Origin: Phycisphaerae bacterium
GTDB taxonomy: Bacteria; Planctomycetota; Phycisphaerae; SM23-33
Direction of reading: 5' to 3'
NCBI GenBank assembly: GCA_016929245.1
Contig: JAFGJE010000138.1
Location: forward strand, 1-33,194
DNA length: 33,194 nucleotides
This document shows, in pieces, positions 15,341 through 22,578 of this stretch. Under the pieces are notes generated by a model that worked only from the letters and a program-made list of their open reading frames with translations, did not search any database and was not told the DNA's origin. Position 1 is the first letter of the stretch; each line of letters starts with the position of its first letter. The translations under genes and the position numbers were made by a program.

Positions 15341-17647
15341 TTACAGTTGGCGTCTTCGTTTTTTCGCGGCCAGGGACAAACCCAGGGTCGCCAGGAGACT
15401 CAGCGTGCCCGGTTCGGGGACTACGCTGATGGTTCCCTGGGTGGCCAATTGGGAACAATCCAGGCTGGCTGGATCCAGGCCGAGGATTTCAATGTCGTCA
15501 AAACTGCCCGTGAAACTCGCGAAATCGAGCAGGTTGAACGTCGTTCCGACGTCCGGCGTAAACCCGAAATCGAGCAGGAGCTTTCCGTTGAAGTCGAGAA
15601 GTCCCATGCTCAGCAGTTGATCGTATTGATCGCTCGCCAGGCCGAGAATCTCCATAACAAGTGTGGCGTTTTCACCGAAACTCACGTTACCGCCGGAAAA
15701 TTCGATCGCGCCCGGGCTGTTGCCCGGCGTGAAACCCTTGGTGAATTCAATATTACCGGAATAAGATCCGCCGCCGGTGACATCGTCATTGAACGAAAGC
15801 TTTTTGTTCACGTTCGTCGGGCCGTTGACGGCCCCGTCGTTGTAGAAATTGCCCTTGATCTTCGCATTTCCGTCGGCGGTCAGCGTTTCACCGGCATCGA
15901 GACGCAGGCCGTTCAGGCCGGTCAAGACGCCGTCGTCGTCAATGGTAGTCGTCACACCGAGCAGGGCTCGGTTCGAGTCGAGAAGCGTCACCTGATACGA
16001 ACCGACGTTGAGTTCACCCTCGACATCGTAGCCGTCCACGCTGTCGGAATCGCCCATCGTCAGATCGCCGTTGGCGGTGATGACCACGGTATCATCGCCT
16101 TTGACCTCACCGACAAGGCTTCCATTTCCGACCAGGGAATGGAAACGGTTCAGGTTGATGGCTATATCCGTCGTGTTGATCACACCACCGTTGATGCGCA
16201 ACGCAGCCGCTTGATAGATTCCGTGGTCCAACGTCAAAGTACCGCCTTCTTTCACAACGAGGGTGTTGGTCACATTCAGCGTTTTACCACTGCTCAGCGT
16301 TACGGAATCGAGATCGTAACCCGGACCGATTTTCAATCCGCCGGCACCGGAGACTTCCAGCGTACCGCCCGTCCAGCCAAACGCACCGTCGCTGAAATTG
16401 ACCGTATCCGTGGTAAGCGTGCCGCCCTGAAGGTTCAGGAAACCATTATTCCACAGCCTGGTTTCTCCGGTGACCGCAACGGCGCCTTTTTTGATGGTCA
16501 TCAAACCTGTCCCTTGTGATTCAGAAAGGTTTCCGCCGAGTACCAGATTGTCGGTCAGCAGTTTTCCGCCGTCAATCGTAGCAAAGCCGACACCCGTCGC
16601 CGAAGCGCCAAGCAATACGCCCGGCGCGGTGACGGTGGCCTGATCCGAAATGGTCATATCGCCGATACCTTCATTGCCGATCTTCAGTTGGTTTTCGACG
16701 TTCAAGGCCGTGCCGGCTCCGGTGATGTCCGCGGTTCCTCGACCGGTGGCGGATGCGCCAAGCAACACTCCTTGTGCCGTGACGGTCGCCTTATTCGAAA
16801 CGGTCAAATCGCCGAAGCCTTCATCGCCGATCTTCAGCTTATCGCCTACGGTCCAGGTCGTACTTGCTCCGGTGACGTCTGCGACTCCTCGCGATCCCAC
16901 ACTGTATCCGAGATAGGCGTCTTTGCCGTCGGCCTGGGTCAGGGTCGCTCCGTTTTGGGCTGTCAGATAACCTTTGTTGTCCCAGCCGACCACAAAAATT
17001 CCTGAACTCTCCCAACTGCCGCCGTCAACGGTCGCACGTCCAACCGCGTTCTCATAGCTGCCGATGATGCCTTTGACGTTCTGGACGGCCCCGCCGCTTT
17101 CGATCAAAAGCGTTCCATCCCCACCGGCGCCGACGGAAAATTGTGTCGCAAGAAGTGTGCCGTTGGAAACGGTCAAACTGCCCGTGGAGTCGGCTCCCAT
17201 GGCAATGTCCACTTTGCCGATCGAGCTTGCGTCAACCACGCCGCCGCCCGTGATCGTGAGATTCCCGGCCATACCCGCGATGCCGATGGGACAAGAGTTC
17301 GTCTCACCAGTACCAAACGTGGTCAAACTACCGGTCACATTGAAGATCACCGTATCATTTCTGACAGCAAACCGGTTAACCTGTTGCGCACCGCCGATCG
17401 TTACCGTGTAGGGTGTAGCGAGATCCAGCAAGAAAGTGTTCTCTTGACGCGTGAAAACGGCAAGATCACCAGAACCGGGTACACCTTGGCCAGTACCAGG
17501 CTGTTCCGGGTTATTATCCCAATTGGCGGCGGCATTGAAATTGCCGCCGTTCGGATTAATCCAATAATATTGGTCTGCAAAAGCAGGCAGACCGACCAGG
17601 CAGACCACGACCAACGTAGATAAAATACGGTGTGAGTGAGCGAGCAT
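15341..17647 (-). CDS. PEP-CTERM surface protein with T5SS/PEP-CTERM-type beta-helix repeats
   Basis: A 768-residue secreted protein. The start at 17647 has AAAGGA 7 bases upstream and opens a signal peptide (about 1-25, ending PAFA). The mature start YYWINPNGGNFNAAANWDNN is the usual opening of autotransporter-like PVC repeat proteins. Residues about 120-450 are a right-handed beta-helix of imperfect repeats: GSLTVSNGTLLATQFSVGAG, GDLTVSNKATVTAQGVLLGA, GDMTISDQATVTAPGVLLGA. A near-exact 50-residue tandem pair begins KLKIGDEGFG / QLKIGNEGIG. After that come further Gly/Thr-rich turns, then GFTPGNSPGAIEFSGG (the ..SPG.. motif of such proteins) and LVMEILG. The C-terminus VPEPGTLSLLA plus KKRRRQL is a PEP-CTERM signal. 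Likely an adhesin or matrix protein at the cell surface. Confidence 0.85.
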   Translation of the reverse strand: MLAHSHRILSTLVVVCLVGLPAFADQYYWINPNGGNFNAAANWDNNPEQPGTGQGVPGSGDLAVFTRQENTFLLDLATPYTVTIGGAQQVNRFAVRNDTVIFNVTGSLTTFGTGETNSCPIGIAGMAGNLTITGGGVVDASSIGKVDIAMGADSTGSLTVSNGTLLATQFSVGAGGDGTLLIESGGAVQNVKGIIGSYENAVGRATVDGGSWESSGIFVVGWDNKGYLTAQNGATLTQADGKDAYLGYSVGSRGVADVTGASTTWTVGDKLKIGDEGFGDLTVSNKATVTAQGVLLGASATGRGTADITGAGTALNVENQLKIGNEGIGDMTISDQATVTAPGVLLGASATGVGFATIDGGKLLTDNLVLGGNLSESQGTGLMTIKKGAVAVTGETRLWNNGFLNLQGGTLTTDTVNFSDGAFGWTGGTLEVSGAGGLKIGPGYDLDSVTLSSGKTLNVTNTLVVKEGGTLTLDHGIYQAAALRINGGVINTTDIAINLNRFHSLVGNGSLVGEVKGDDTVVITANGDLTMGDSDSVDGYDVEGELNVGSYQVTLLDSNRALLGVTTTIDDDGVLTGLNGLRLDAGETLTADGNAKIKGNFYNDGAVNGPTNVNKKLSFNDDVTGGGSYSGNIEFTKGFTPGNSPGAIEFSGGNVSFGENATLVMEILGLASDQYDQLLSMGLLDFNGKLLLDFGFTPDVGTTFNLLDFASFTGSFDDIEILGLDPASLDCSQLATQGTISVVPEPGTLSLLATLGLSLAAKKRRRQL

Positions 17648-17740
17648 GATTTTCCTTTCGATAGTACCAATCCATCCATTGTAAGGATATGCATTCCTCC
17701 AGAGATGCAATCCTCCATTCAATCGAATATAAGCCCAATG

Positions 17741-17769
17741 ATTATAAAAGGAAACCGCGTTTGGGTCAA
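17741..17769 (-). promoter_or_regulatory. Near-consensus sigma70 promoter of the repeat-rich PEP-CTERM gene
   Basis: On the minus strand TTGACC (17769-17764), exactly 17 bases, then a perfect TATAAT (17746-17741). Transcription would start near 17734, giving an untranslated leader of about 87 bases. It lies between the recN stop and this gene, so the gene does not depend on recN read-through. The leader carries a direct repeat GGAGGATTGCAT / GGAGGAATGCAT. Confidence 0.75.
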
Positions 17770-17829
17770 CTCGAATTCCAGCGCGGAAGGAGGTCTTCCG
17801 TACTACCGGGATCATCCGGAAGAGTCCCG

Positions 17830-19593
17830 TCATGCACCGCGGGCGAGTTTGGTTTGTCTGTGGCGGAGCAGGTCTCTGGCGTGGGTTCGGGCGGCGGGGG
17901 TGGCGTTTTTCCCCGCCATCATTTCCGCCAGTTCGTCCACGCGCTGCTGATGCTTCAGCGTGCTTACCCTGGCAACGGTTTGACGGTCTTTTTCGGGGCC
18001 TGTTACTTCCTTGGAAATTCGGATGTGCCGATCGGCGCAGGCGGCGATCTGCGAGAGATGCGTGATGCAGAGAATCTGTTTTACGGGCTTGTCGTCGCGA
18101 TCGGCGTGGGCCAGCGCGTGCATCTTTTGCCCGATGGCGGCCCCGAGGCGGTCGCCGATATTCCCGTCGATCTCGTCGAACACCAGAACGTCGATTTTAT
18201 CCTCTCCCGCGAGAATCGTCTTTAAGGCCAGCATGATGCGGGACATCTCCCCGCCGCTGGCGATTTTCCGCAACGGCAGGAGCTCCTGGCCGGGATTCGT
18301 GCGGACGAGAAATTCCATCTCGTCCAGACCCGAAGCGTCCACGCTTGGCGCGTCGGCGGGGCGCGTGTGCAGGTCCACGCGAAACTCCGCTTCGTGCATT
18401 TCCAGTTCGCGGAACTGCTGCTCCACGAGCGGCGCGATGCGCCGAGCGGCCTTTTGGCGGAGGCGCGTCAACTCCTGCCCGACCTTCGCCAAGTCGGTTT
18501 GCAACTCACCGATCCGCCGTTGAAGCGAATCGATGCTCCGCGCGTCGCCGTCGAGTTCCTCCATCGCCAGGTGGATGGTCTCACGATACTCCAGCACGGC
18601 CTGGACGGGGTCGTCGCCGACGGCATCCCGGGCGTATTTGTAGATCAGGCGGTTCATTTCGTCCAGACGGGCTTCGGTTTCCTCCAACTCGCCGGGATCG
18701 GCCTCCAGGCGATCCTGGTAACGAGACAACCCCCGCGCGACGTCCTGGAGCAGTTCGTCGGCCTGCTGCATCGCGTCGGAGAGCTCCGCCAGGGAACCGT
18801 CCATCCGCACGAGTTCCCGCAGCCCGTGCCGCAACACGCCCAGGTGCTCCAGCACGGTTTCGTCGCCGTCGGAGAGTCCCTGGAGCACGTCGGCGGACTG
18901 CCCCTGGAGCTGGGCGATATTCTTCAGCAGGCTGTAGCGTTGCTTCGCCCGGGCGTACTGGCCGGGCTGAAGGTCGGCTTCGTCGATCTCGTCGGCCTGG
19001 TAGCGATACAGTTCCAGCTTCTCGCGCCGCTGGGTTTCGTTGGTCTGCAGATCGGTCAGCCGCTGCCGCGTTTCGCGGAGTTCGCGGAGAATCTCCCCGA
19101 ACCGCCGGCGCGAGGCCGTCGCTTCGGCGAAGTCGTCCAGAATCGCCAACTGGTTCGCCGAGGAAAGGAGAAACTGCTGATCGTGCTGGCCGTGTATGTC
19201 CACGAGCAATTCGCCCGCCTGCTTCAGCATCCCCACCGTCGCGGGCGAACCGTTGACCGACACGCCCGATCGCCCGGAAACCGATATCCGCCGGGTGATC
19301 AGCAGCGGTTCGCGGGGTTGGAGCGGCTGATCCAGCACGTCGCCCAGCCGCCGGAGCAATTCCGGACTGTCGATCTCGAACACGCCGCTGACGCGCGCTT
19401 CGTCGCACCCGGGGCGAACGAGCATCGTGGCCGTTTGCCCCCCGCCGCGCAACCCCAGCAGCAATTCCAGCGAGCCCAAGATCAAACTCTTCCCGGCCCC
19501 GGTCTGCCCGGTGAACACGTTCAACCCGGGCGCAAGCTCGATATTCACCTGCTCGATAATCGCCAGGTTGGAAATATGCAACTCACGTAACAT
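17830..19593 (-). CDS. recN: DNA repair protein RecN
   Basis: A 587-residue SMC-like ATPase for double-strand-break repair. The N-terminus MLRELHISNLAIIEQVNIEL and Walker A GQTGAGKS (29-36) are followed by the RecN signature IHGQHDQQFLL, a coiled-coil central third, then the ABC signature KIASGGEMSRIMLALK, Walker B VLVFDEIDGNIG and ITHLSQIAACADRHI. Length is slightly above the usual 550-560. Two small departures from the common form are Gln for Glu in Walker A (usually GETGAGKS) and DGNIG for DTGVSG after Walker B. AAGGA lies 8 bases before the ATG. It is divergent from the XRE-LacI regulator across a 189-bp AT-rich gap. No clear LexA box was found. Confidence 0.95.
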   Translation of the reverse strand: MLRELHISNLAIIEQVNIELAPGLNVFTGQTGAGKSLILGSLELLLGLRGGGQTATMLVRPGCDEARVSGVFEIDSPELLRRLGDVLDQPLQPREPLLITRRISVSGRSGVSVNGSPATVGMLKQAGELLVDIHGQHDQQFLLSSANQLAILDDFAEATASRRRFGEILRELRETRQRLTDLQTNETQRREKLELYRYQADEIDEADLQPGQYARAKQRYSLLKNIAQLQGQSADVLQGLSDGDETVLEHLGVLRHGLRELVRMDGSLAELSDAMQQADELLQDVARGLSRYQDRLEADPGELEETEARLDEMNRLIYKYARDAVGDDPVQAVLEYRETIHLAMEELDGDARSIDSLQRRIGELQTDLAKVGQELTRLRQKAARRIAPLVEQQFRELEMHEAEFRVDLHTRPADAPSVDASGLDEMEFLVRTNPGQELLPLRKIASGGEMSRIMLALKTILAGEDKIDVLVFDEIDGNIGDRLGAAIGQKMHALAHADRDDKPVKQILCITHLSQIAACADRHIRISKEVTGPEKDRQTVARVSTLKHQQRVDELAEMMAGKNATPAARTHARDLLRHRQTKLARGA

Positions 19594-19661
19594 GGCTTGC
19601 TTCCTTGCAAAACTCGACCGTAAAACCCTTTTCGATACGATTCCACGAACACGCTTTTAAT

Positions 19662-19690
19662 AATGTTAGCATAAAGTTCGCACCTGTCAA
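19662..19690 (-). promoter_or_regulatory. Candidate promoter of recN
   Basis: On the minus strand a perfect -35 hexamer TTGACA (19690-19685) is followed by an AT-rich region with CATTAT/ACATTA at 18-19 bases spacing, about 70 bp upstream of the recN start. The -10 element is imperfect and the spacing long, so confidence is modest. Confidence 0.4.
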
Positions 19691-19743
19691 GTTCCTAACT
19701 AAAAGAATGCGAAAAAATATTTTCTTGTTGAGCAAATATAATT

Positions 19744-19762
19744 TGAGTTGACTTTCAACTCA
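19744..19762. promoter_or_regulatory. Palindromic operator overlapping the promoter of the XRE-LacI regulator
   Basis: TGAGTTGA-CTT-TCAACTCA is a perfect 8-bp inverted repeat with a 3-base centre. It covers the -35 box (19748-19753) completely, so a protein bound here would block RNA polymerase. Additional half-sites GTTGA (near 19728) and TCAAC (19766-19770) flank it. The natural candidate is the regulator encoded immediately downstream. Confidence 0.6.
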
Positions 19763-19776
19763 TTATCAACTATGCT
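19748..19776 (+). promoter_or_regulatory. Sigma70 promoter giving a leaderless transcript
   Basis: TTGACT (19748-19753), 17 bases, TATGCT (19771-19776). The start codon ATG begins at 19783, only 7 bases past the -10 box, which is where transcription would start. No Shine-Dalgarno sequence lies between them, consistent with a leaderless mRNA. Confidence 0.65.
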
Positions 19777-19782
19777 AAATTC

Positions 19783-20922
19783 ATGGAAACGAACCTGCTT
19801 GCTTTCGGTGAACTCCTGCGGAAACATCGTCGCCAGAGCGGCCTGACACAGCGTGACCTTGCCCGACGTGTCGGTGTGGATTTTTCGTACATCAGCAAGC
19901 TGGAGAACGACCGTCTACCCGCCCCGGCGATCAAGACGATCCGTCGCCTCACCGAAGCGATCGGCGCTCCGCCGGAGGAACTGCTGGCGGCGGCCAACAA
20001 ATCCCCCGACGATTTCGTCAAAGGATCCGCCACGAAACAATCCAACCGACGGGAGTATTCCCTGCCGCCGCACCTGGATGTCCTTGCCTTCGGCATGGAC
20101 CTGGACTCGGATCGACAGTCTCCGGATTCCTATTACATGCAGTTGCTGCATGGGCTCCAGGCGGAGGCGAATCGTTCCGCCGGGGCGAAGGTGAACCTGC
20201 GATCGTGCCTTCAGCCGCGGTTTGACGTCGACACGCTCGATGAGATTTCACAACGGGACGGCTTGATCTTAACCGGCCGACTCGACCTGTACATGGACGG
20301 CGTGGAGCAGGCGATCTCGACGAATCTTCCGCTGGTTCTCGCCAACCGGCGTATCGGCGGCAAGACGCTGAATTGCGTGCTGTCGGATTACTATCCCGCC
20401 TGCCAGGAGTTGGTGGATTATCTGTATGGCAAGGGTTTTCGCCGGTTCGGCTGGCTGGGCAGGGTGGAAAAGGCGCCGCATTACGATTATCGCCTGGACA
20501 TGATCCGAGGTCGGCTGGCGTCCAAAGGCATGCAAATCCTCCCGCGGGATTGCCATTTCCTCGAACAAATCAGTCCCGACGCGGTTTTACAAACAATGGC
20601 CCAGTGGATCGCCCTGGGCGATCTGCCGGAAGTCCTGATCTGTTCCAACGGTTCGCTGACGCCTCACGTGCAGCGGGCGATGGCGACCGCGGGGTTGACC
20701 TGCCCGGACGACCTGAGCCTCGCTTGTTTCGACAACACCGATTTTGTGCGCTACTGTCACCCCGAACCGACCCGCATGGCGACATATCCCGCGGAAATCG
20801 GCCGACGCGCGTATCGACGGTTGATCGAAATTCTCAGCGAGGAAAGCGAGAGGAGCGCCCCGGAAACGATCCTGGTGCCGACGCGCCTCATCGAAGGCGG
20901 TTCCGTTCGCCCGCCGCGTTGA
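19783..20922 (+). CDS. Chimeric regulator: XRE (Cro/C1) helix-turn-helix fused to LacI-type ligand-binding domain
   Basis: A 379-residue regulator. Residues 9-68 are a Cro/C1-type helix-turn-helix (LLRKHRRQSGLTQRDLARRV..DFSYISKLEND), not the LacI-type headpiece with its hinge helix. After a linker (about 70-95) comes a full LacI/GalR periplasmic-binding-protein-like domain: DGLILTG, LPLVLANRRIGG, a CVLSDYYPACQELVDYLYGKGFRRFGWLG segment, RLDMIRGRLASKG, and CPDDLSLACFDNTDFVRYCHPEPTRMATYPAEIG near the end. The usual ligand is a sugar or sugar phosphate. It heads a same-strand block of a PEP-CTERM protein, a pseudopilin and a glycosidase-like protein (gaps 96, 106 and 44 bp). The promoter looks leaderless and has a palindrome over the -35 box, so the gene is probably self-regulated. 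Confidence 0.85.
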   Translation: METNLLAFGELLRKHRRQSGLTQRDLARRVGVDFSYISKLENDRLPAPAIKTIRRLTEAIGAPPEELLAAANKSPDDFVKGSATKQSNRREYSLPPHLDVLAFGMDLDSDRQSPDSYYMQLLHGLQAEANRSAGAKVNLRSCLQPRFDVDTLDEISQRDGLILTGRLDLYMDGVEQAISTNLPLVLANRRIGGKTLNCVLSDYYPACQELVDYLYGKGFRRFGWLGRVEKAPHYDYRLDMIRGRLASKGMQILPRDCHFLEQISPDAVLQTMAQWIALGDLPEVLICSNGSLTPHVQRAMATAGLTCPDDLSLACFDNTDFVRYCHPEPTRMATYPAEIGRRAYRRLIEILSEESERSAPETILVPTRLIEGGSVRPPR

Positions 20923-20969
20923 CACCACACGGAAACACCGAGGGTATTTGACAATCGGAATTCGACGAG

Positions 20970-21000
20970 CCCGCAAAGAGCGGGTGTGATTCACCTTTTT
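20970..21000 (+). terminator. Weak terminator-like hairpin between the regulator and the DNRLRE-like gene
   Basis: CCCGC/GCGGG (20970-20984, 5-base loop), overlapping a second small stem GGTG/CACC (20983-20995), ends in TTTTT (20996-21000). The stems are short, so it may only reduce read-through into the downstream genes. Confidence 0.35.
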
Positions 21001-21018
21001 ATGACAAGGAGAAGGATT

Positions 21019-21696
21019 ATGACAAAGGAGATGACAGGACGATTCGGAATTTCATTGCTGGCGATGCTATGCCTGGCGACCGTGTCCCTGGGCGACGCGT
21101 ATACGATTACAAGTCAGACGGCTTCGGAGGATGGTTACAGGGTCACCGGTGGCGATGCGGGGACGCCCAGCGTCACGGGGAATTACCTGTATCTGGATGA
21201 CGGGACGTGGGGATTTGTCCAGTTTGATCTGGCGCAGGGCGCCGGGGAGAGCATCGACTCCGTCACACTGGCGAATCTCAGCCTTACACTGAGCACGTAT
21301 GGGGATAAATCCACCCATACGTTCAATCTCCGACGGATGACGGAAGCGATTGACGAAAGCAATCCCCGCACATTCCAGCCGGGTGAATTGCCCGCCTACG
21401 ACACTACGACGGTGGTGACGTTCAGCGTGAGTTCTTCGACGACGCCTGTTTACACGCCGTTTGATGTGGACGTGTCGAGTCTGCTGGCCGACAACGGCGA
21501 CCGACAGACGTTCGGCGTGCTGATCCTGCGCCAAACGACCGGGTCCAATGCGCAGGCGTATTCCAATAACAACGCCGCCGCGGGATATCGTCCCAGACTC
21601 TCCGCGGAGTACACCACGACAATCCCCGAACCGGGGACGCTATTGGTGCTGTGCGTCGGCGCGGGGCTGGTTTGCCCGCGACGGAAAAAAGCGTAA
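21019..21696 (+). CDS. PEP-CTERM protein with DNRLRE/CBM96-like domain
   Basis: A 225-residue secreted protein. AAGGAG lies 7 bases before the ATG at 21019; an upstream in-frame ATG at 20986 lacks a site. A signal peptide covers about residues 1-25 ([15 protein letters not shown]). The mature part has the strand pattern of DNRLRE/disaggregatase-like modules: [49 protein letters not shown], a [10 protein letters not shown] strand and [12 protein letters not shown] at the end. These domains often bind polysaccharide. The tail [24 protein letters not shown] is a PEP-CTERM signal with IPEP in place of VPEP. The context suggests a surface partner of the glycosidase encoded downstream. Confidence 0.8.
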   Translation: MTKEMTGRFGISLLAMLCLATVSLGDAYTITSQTASEDGYRVTGGDAGTPSVTGNYLYLDDGTWGFVQFDLAQGAGESIDSVTLANLSLTLSTYGDKSTHTFNLRRMTEAIDESNPRTFQPGELPAYDTTTVVTFSVSSSTTPVYTPFDVDVSSLLADNGDRQTFGVLILRQTTGSNAQAYSNNNAAAGYRPRLSAEYTTTIPEPGTLLVLCVGAGLVCPRRKKA

Positions 21697-21802
21697 TTGC
21701 GTTTATCCTCACAGAGGACTACGATCGGACGACGGCGACGCGGATTGGCCGCGACCGCCGCCGTCCGATATCATTCTCCACTCGAAACAACGTGACGGTC
21801 GA

Positions 21803-22534
21803 ATGAAAAGCATGACAAGATATGGTCGGATGGCCTTTACGCTGATCGAACTTCTCGTTGTCATCGCCATCATCTCGCTGCTGGTGTCAATCCTGCTGCC
21901 GAGCCTGACGAAAGCGAAGGAACTGGCCAATTCGGTCACGTGCATGAGTAATCTGCATCAGATCGGGATCGCGGCTGCGCTGTATTCCGAAGACAGCGAA
22001 GGCTGGGCGCTGTCCGCGTATAATATGGACGATTCGATCAAATACAAACACGCCTTCGCGTCCTATCTCGCCGACGCCGAGTATGTCCCCCGGGACGTTT
22101 TCCTCTGTCCCTCGGAACCCCAAGCCAGCGCCACAAACAAAGGAAATTACGGATATGGTTTGAATTTCAAAACCTTCGGGATTGTGGATCGGGATTCCAA
22201 TGGTAACTTTACAGAATGGATTCCCGTGAAAACCGATCAGGTCAGCGCGTTCGGCCGGGATGGATCGCTGATCTATTTCGCCGACAGTACCCCGAAGGAC
22301 TATCTGACGTTCGCGACATGGAGGGAAGGTTGCCTGATCCATGAAAGGGTATACCCCCTGGAAGGCCCGGACATCAATTATCCCCTCTTCACGCGCCACC
22401 TGGACCGTGCGAATTGCCTCATGTTCGACGCGCACGTGGAATCCCTCGATGCGGAGGAGATACTCCTCGGAGAGCATTGGAAACCAACCCAGTATCCGAC
22501 GATCAAGGCGGGGCTGTATATGTCTTCTCCGTAA
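21803..22534 (+). CDS. Type IV/II pseudopilin-like protein with prepilin cleavage motif
   Basis: A 243-residue protein. The N-terminus has the class III prepilin signal [25 protein letters not shown]: a short basic leader, Phe at +1, Glu at +5 and a hydrophobic helix. The normal Gly at -1 is Ala here. Downstream [18 protein letters not shown] and VFLCPSEP are the usual core of PVC pseudopilins, and [20 protein letters not shown] near the end is a relaxed H-X9-DG-like block. The start at 21803 places the leader correctly; ribosome binding is poor (ACGGTCGA), suggesting coupling to the upstream gene. PVC genomes carry many such proteins beside polysaccharide genes; their job is unclear. Confidence 0.85.
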   Translation: MKSMTRYGRMAFTLIELLVVIAIISLLVSILLPSLTKAKELANSVTCMSNLHQIGIAAALYSEDSEGWALSAYNMDDSIKYKHAFASYLADAEYVPRDVFLCPSEPQASATNKGNYGYGLNFKTFGIVDRDSNGNFTEWIPVKTDQVSAFGRDGSLIYFADSTPKDYLTFATWREGCLIHERVYPLEGPDINYPLFTRHLDRANCLMFDAHVESLDAEEILLGEHWKPTQYPTIKAGLYMSSP

Positions 22535-22578
22535 AGCCGAAAAAACAAGTTCGATTTCGATACGATGAAAGTAATTCC

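Noticed and set aside
16553-16900. Tandem repeats considered as a possible CRISPR array
   Set aside because: The repeats are about 150 bp, imperfect and in frame; they encode beta-helix units of a surface protein. No short repeat-spacer pattern exists in the window.
18367-19590. 407-codon open frame on the plus strand
   Set aside because: Shadow of recN, with low-complexity Leu/Gln-rich sequence.
19594-19782. LexA/SOS box for recN
   Set aside because: No CGAAC-N4-GTTCG or CTG-N10-CAG arrangement could be found in the right place.
20948-20953. Perfect TTGACA hexamer before the DNRLRE-like PEP-CTERM gene
   Set aside because: No -10 element at 16-19 bases; the sequence there is CCGCAA-like, so a promoter cannot be supported.
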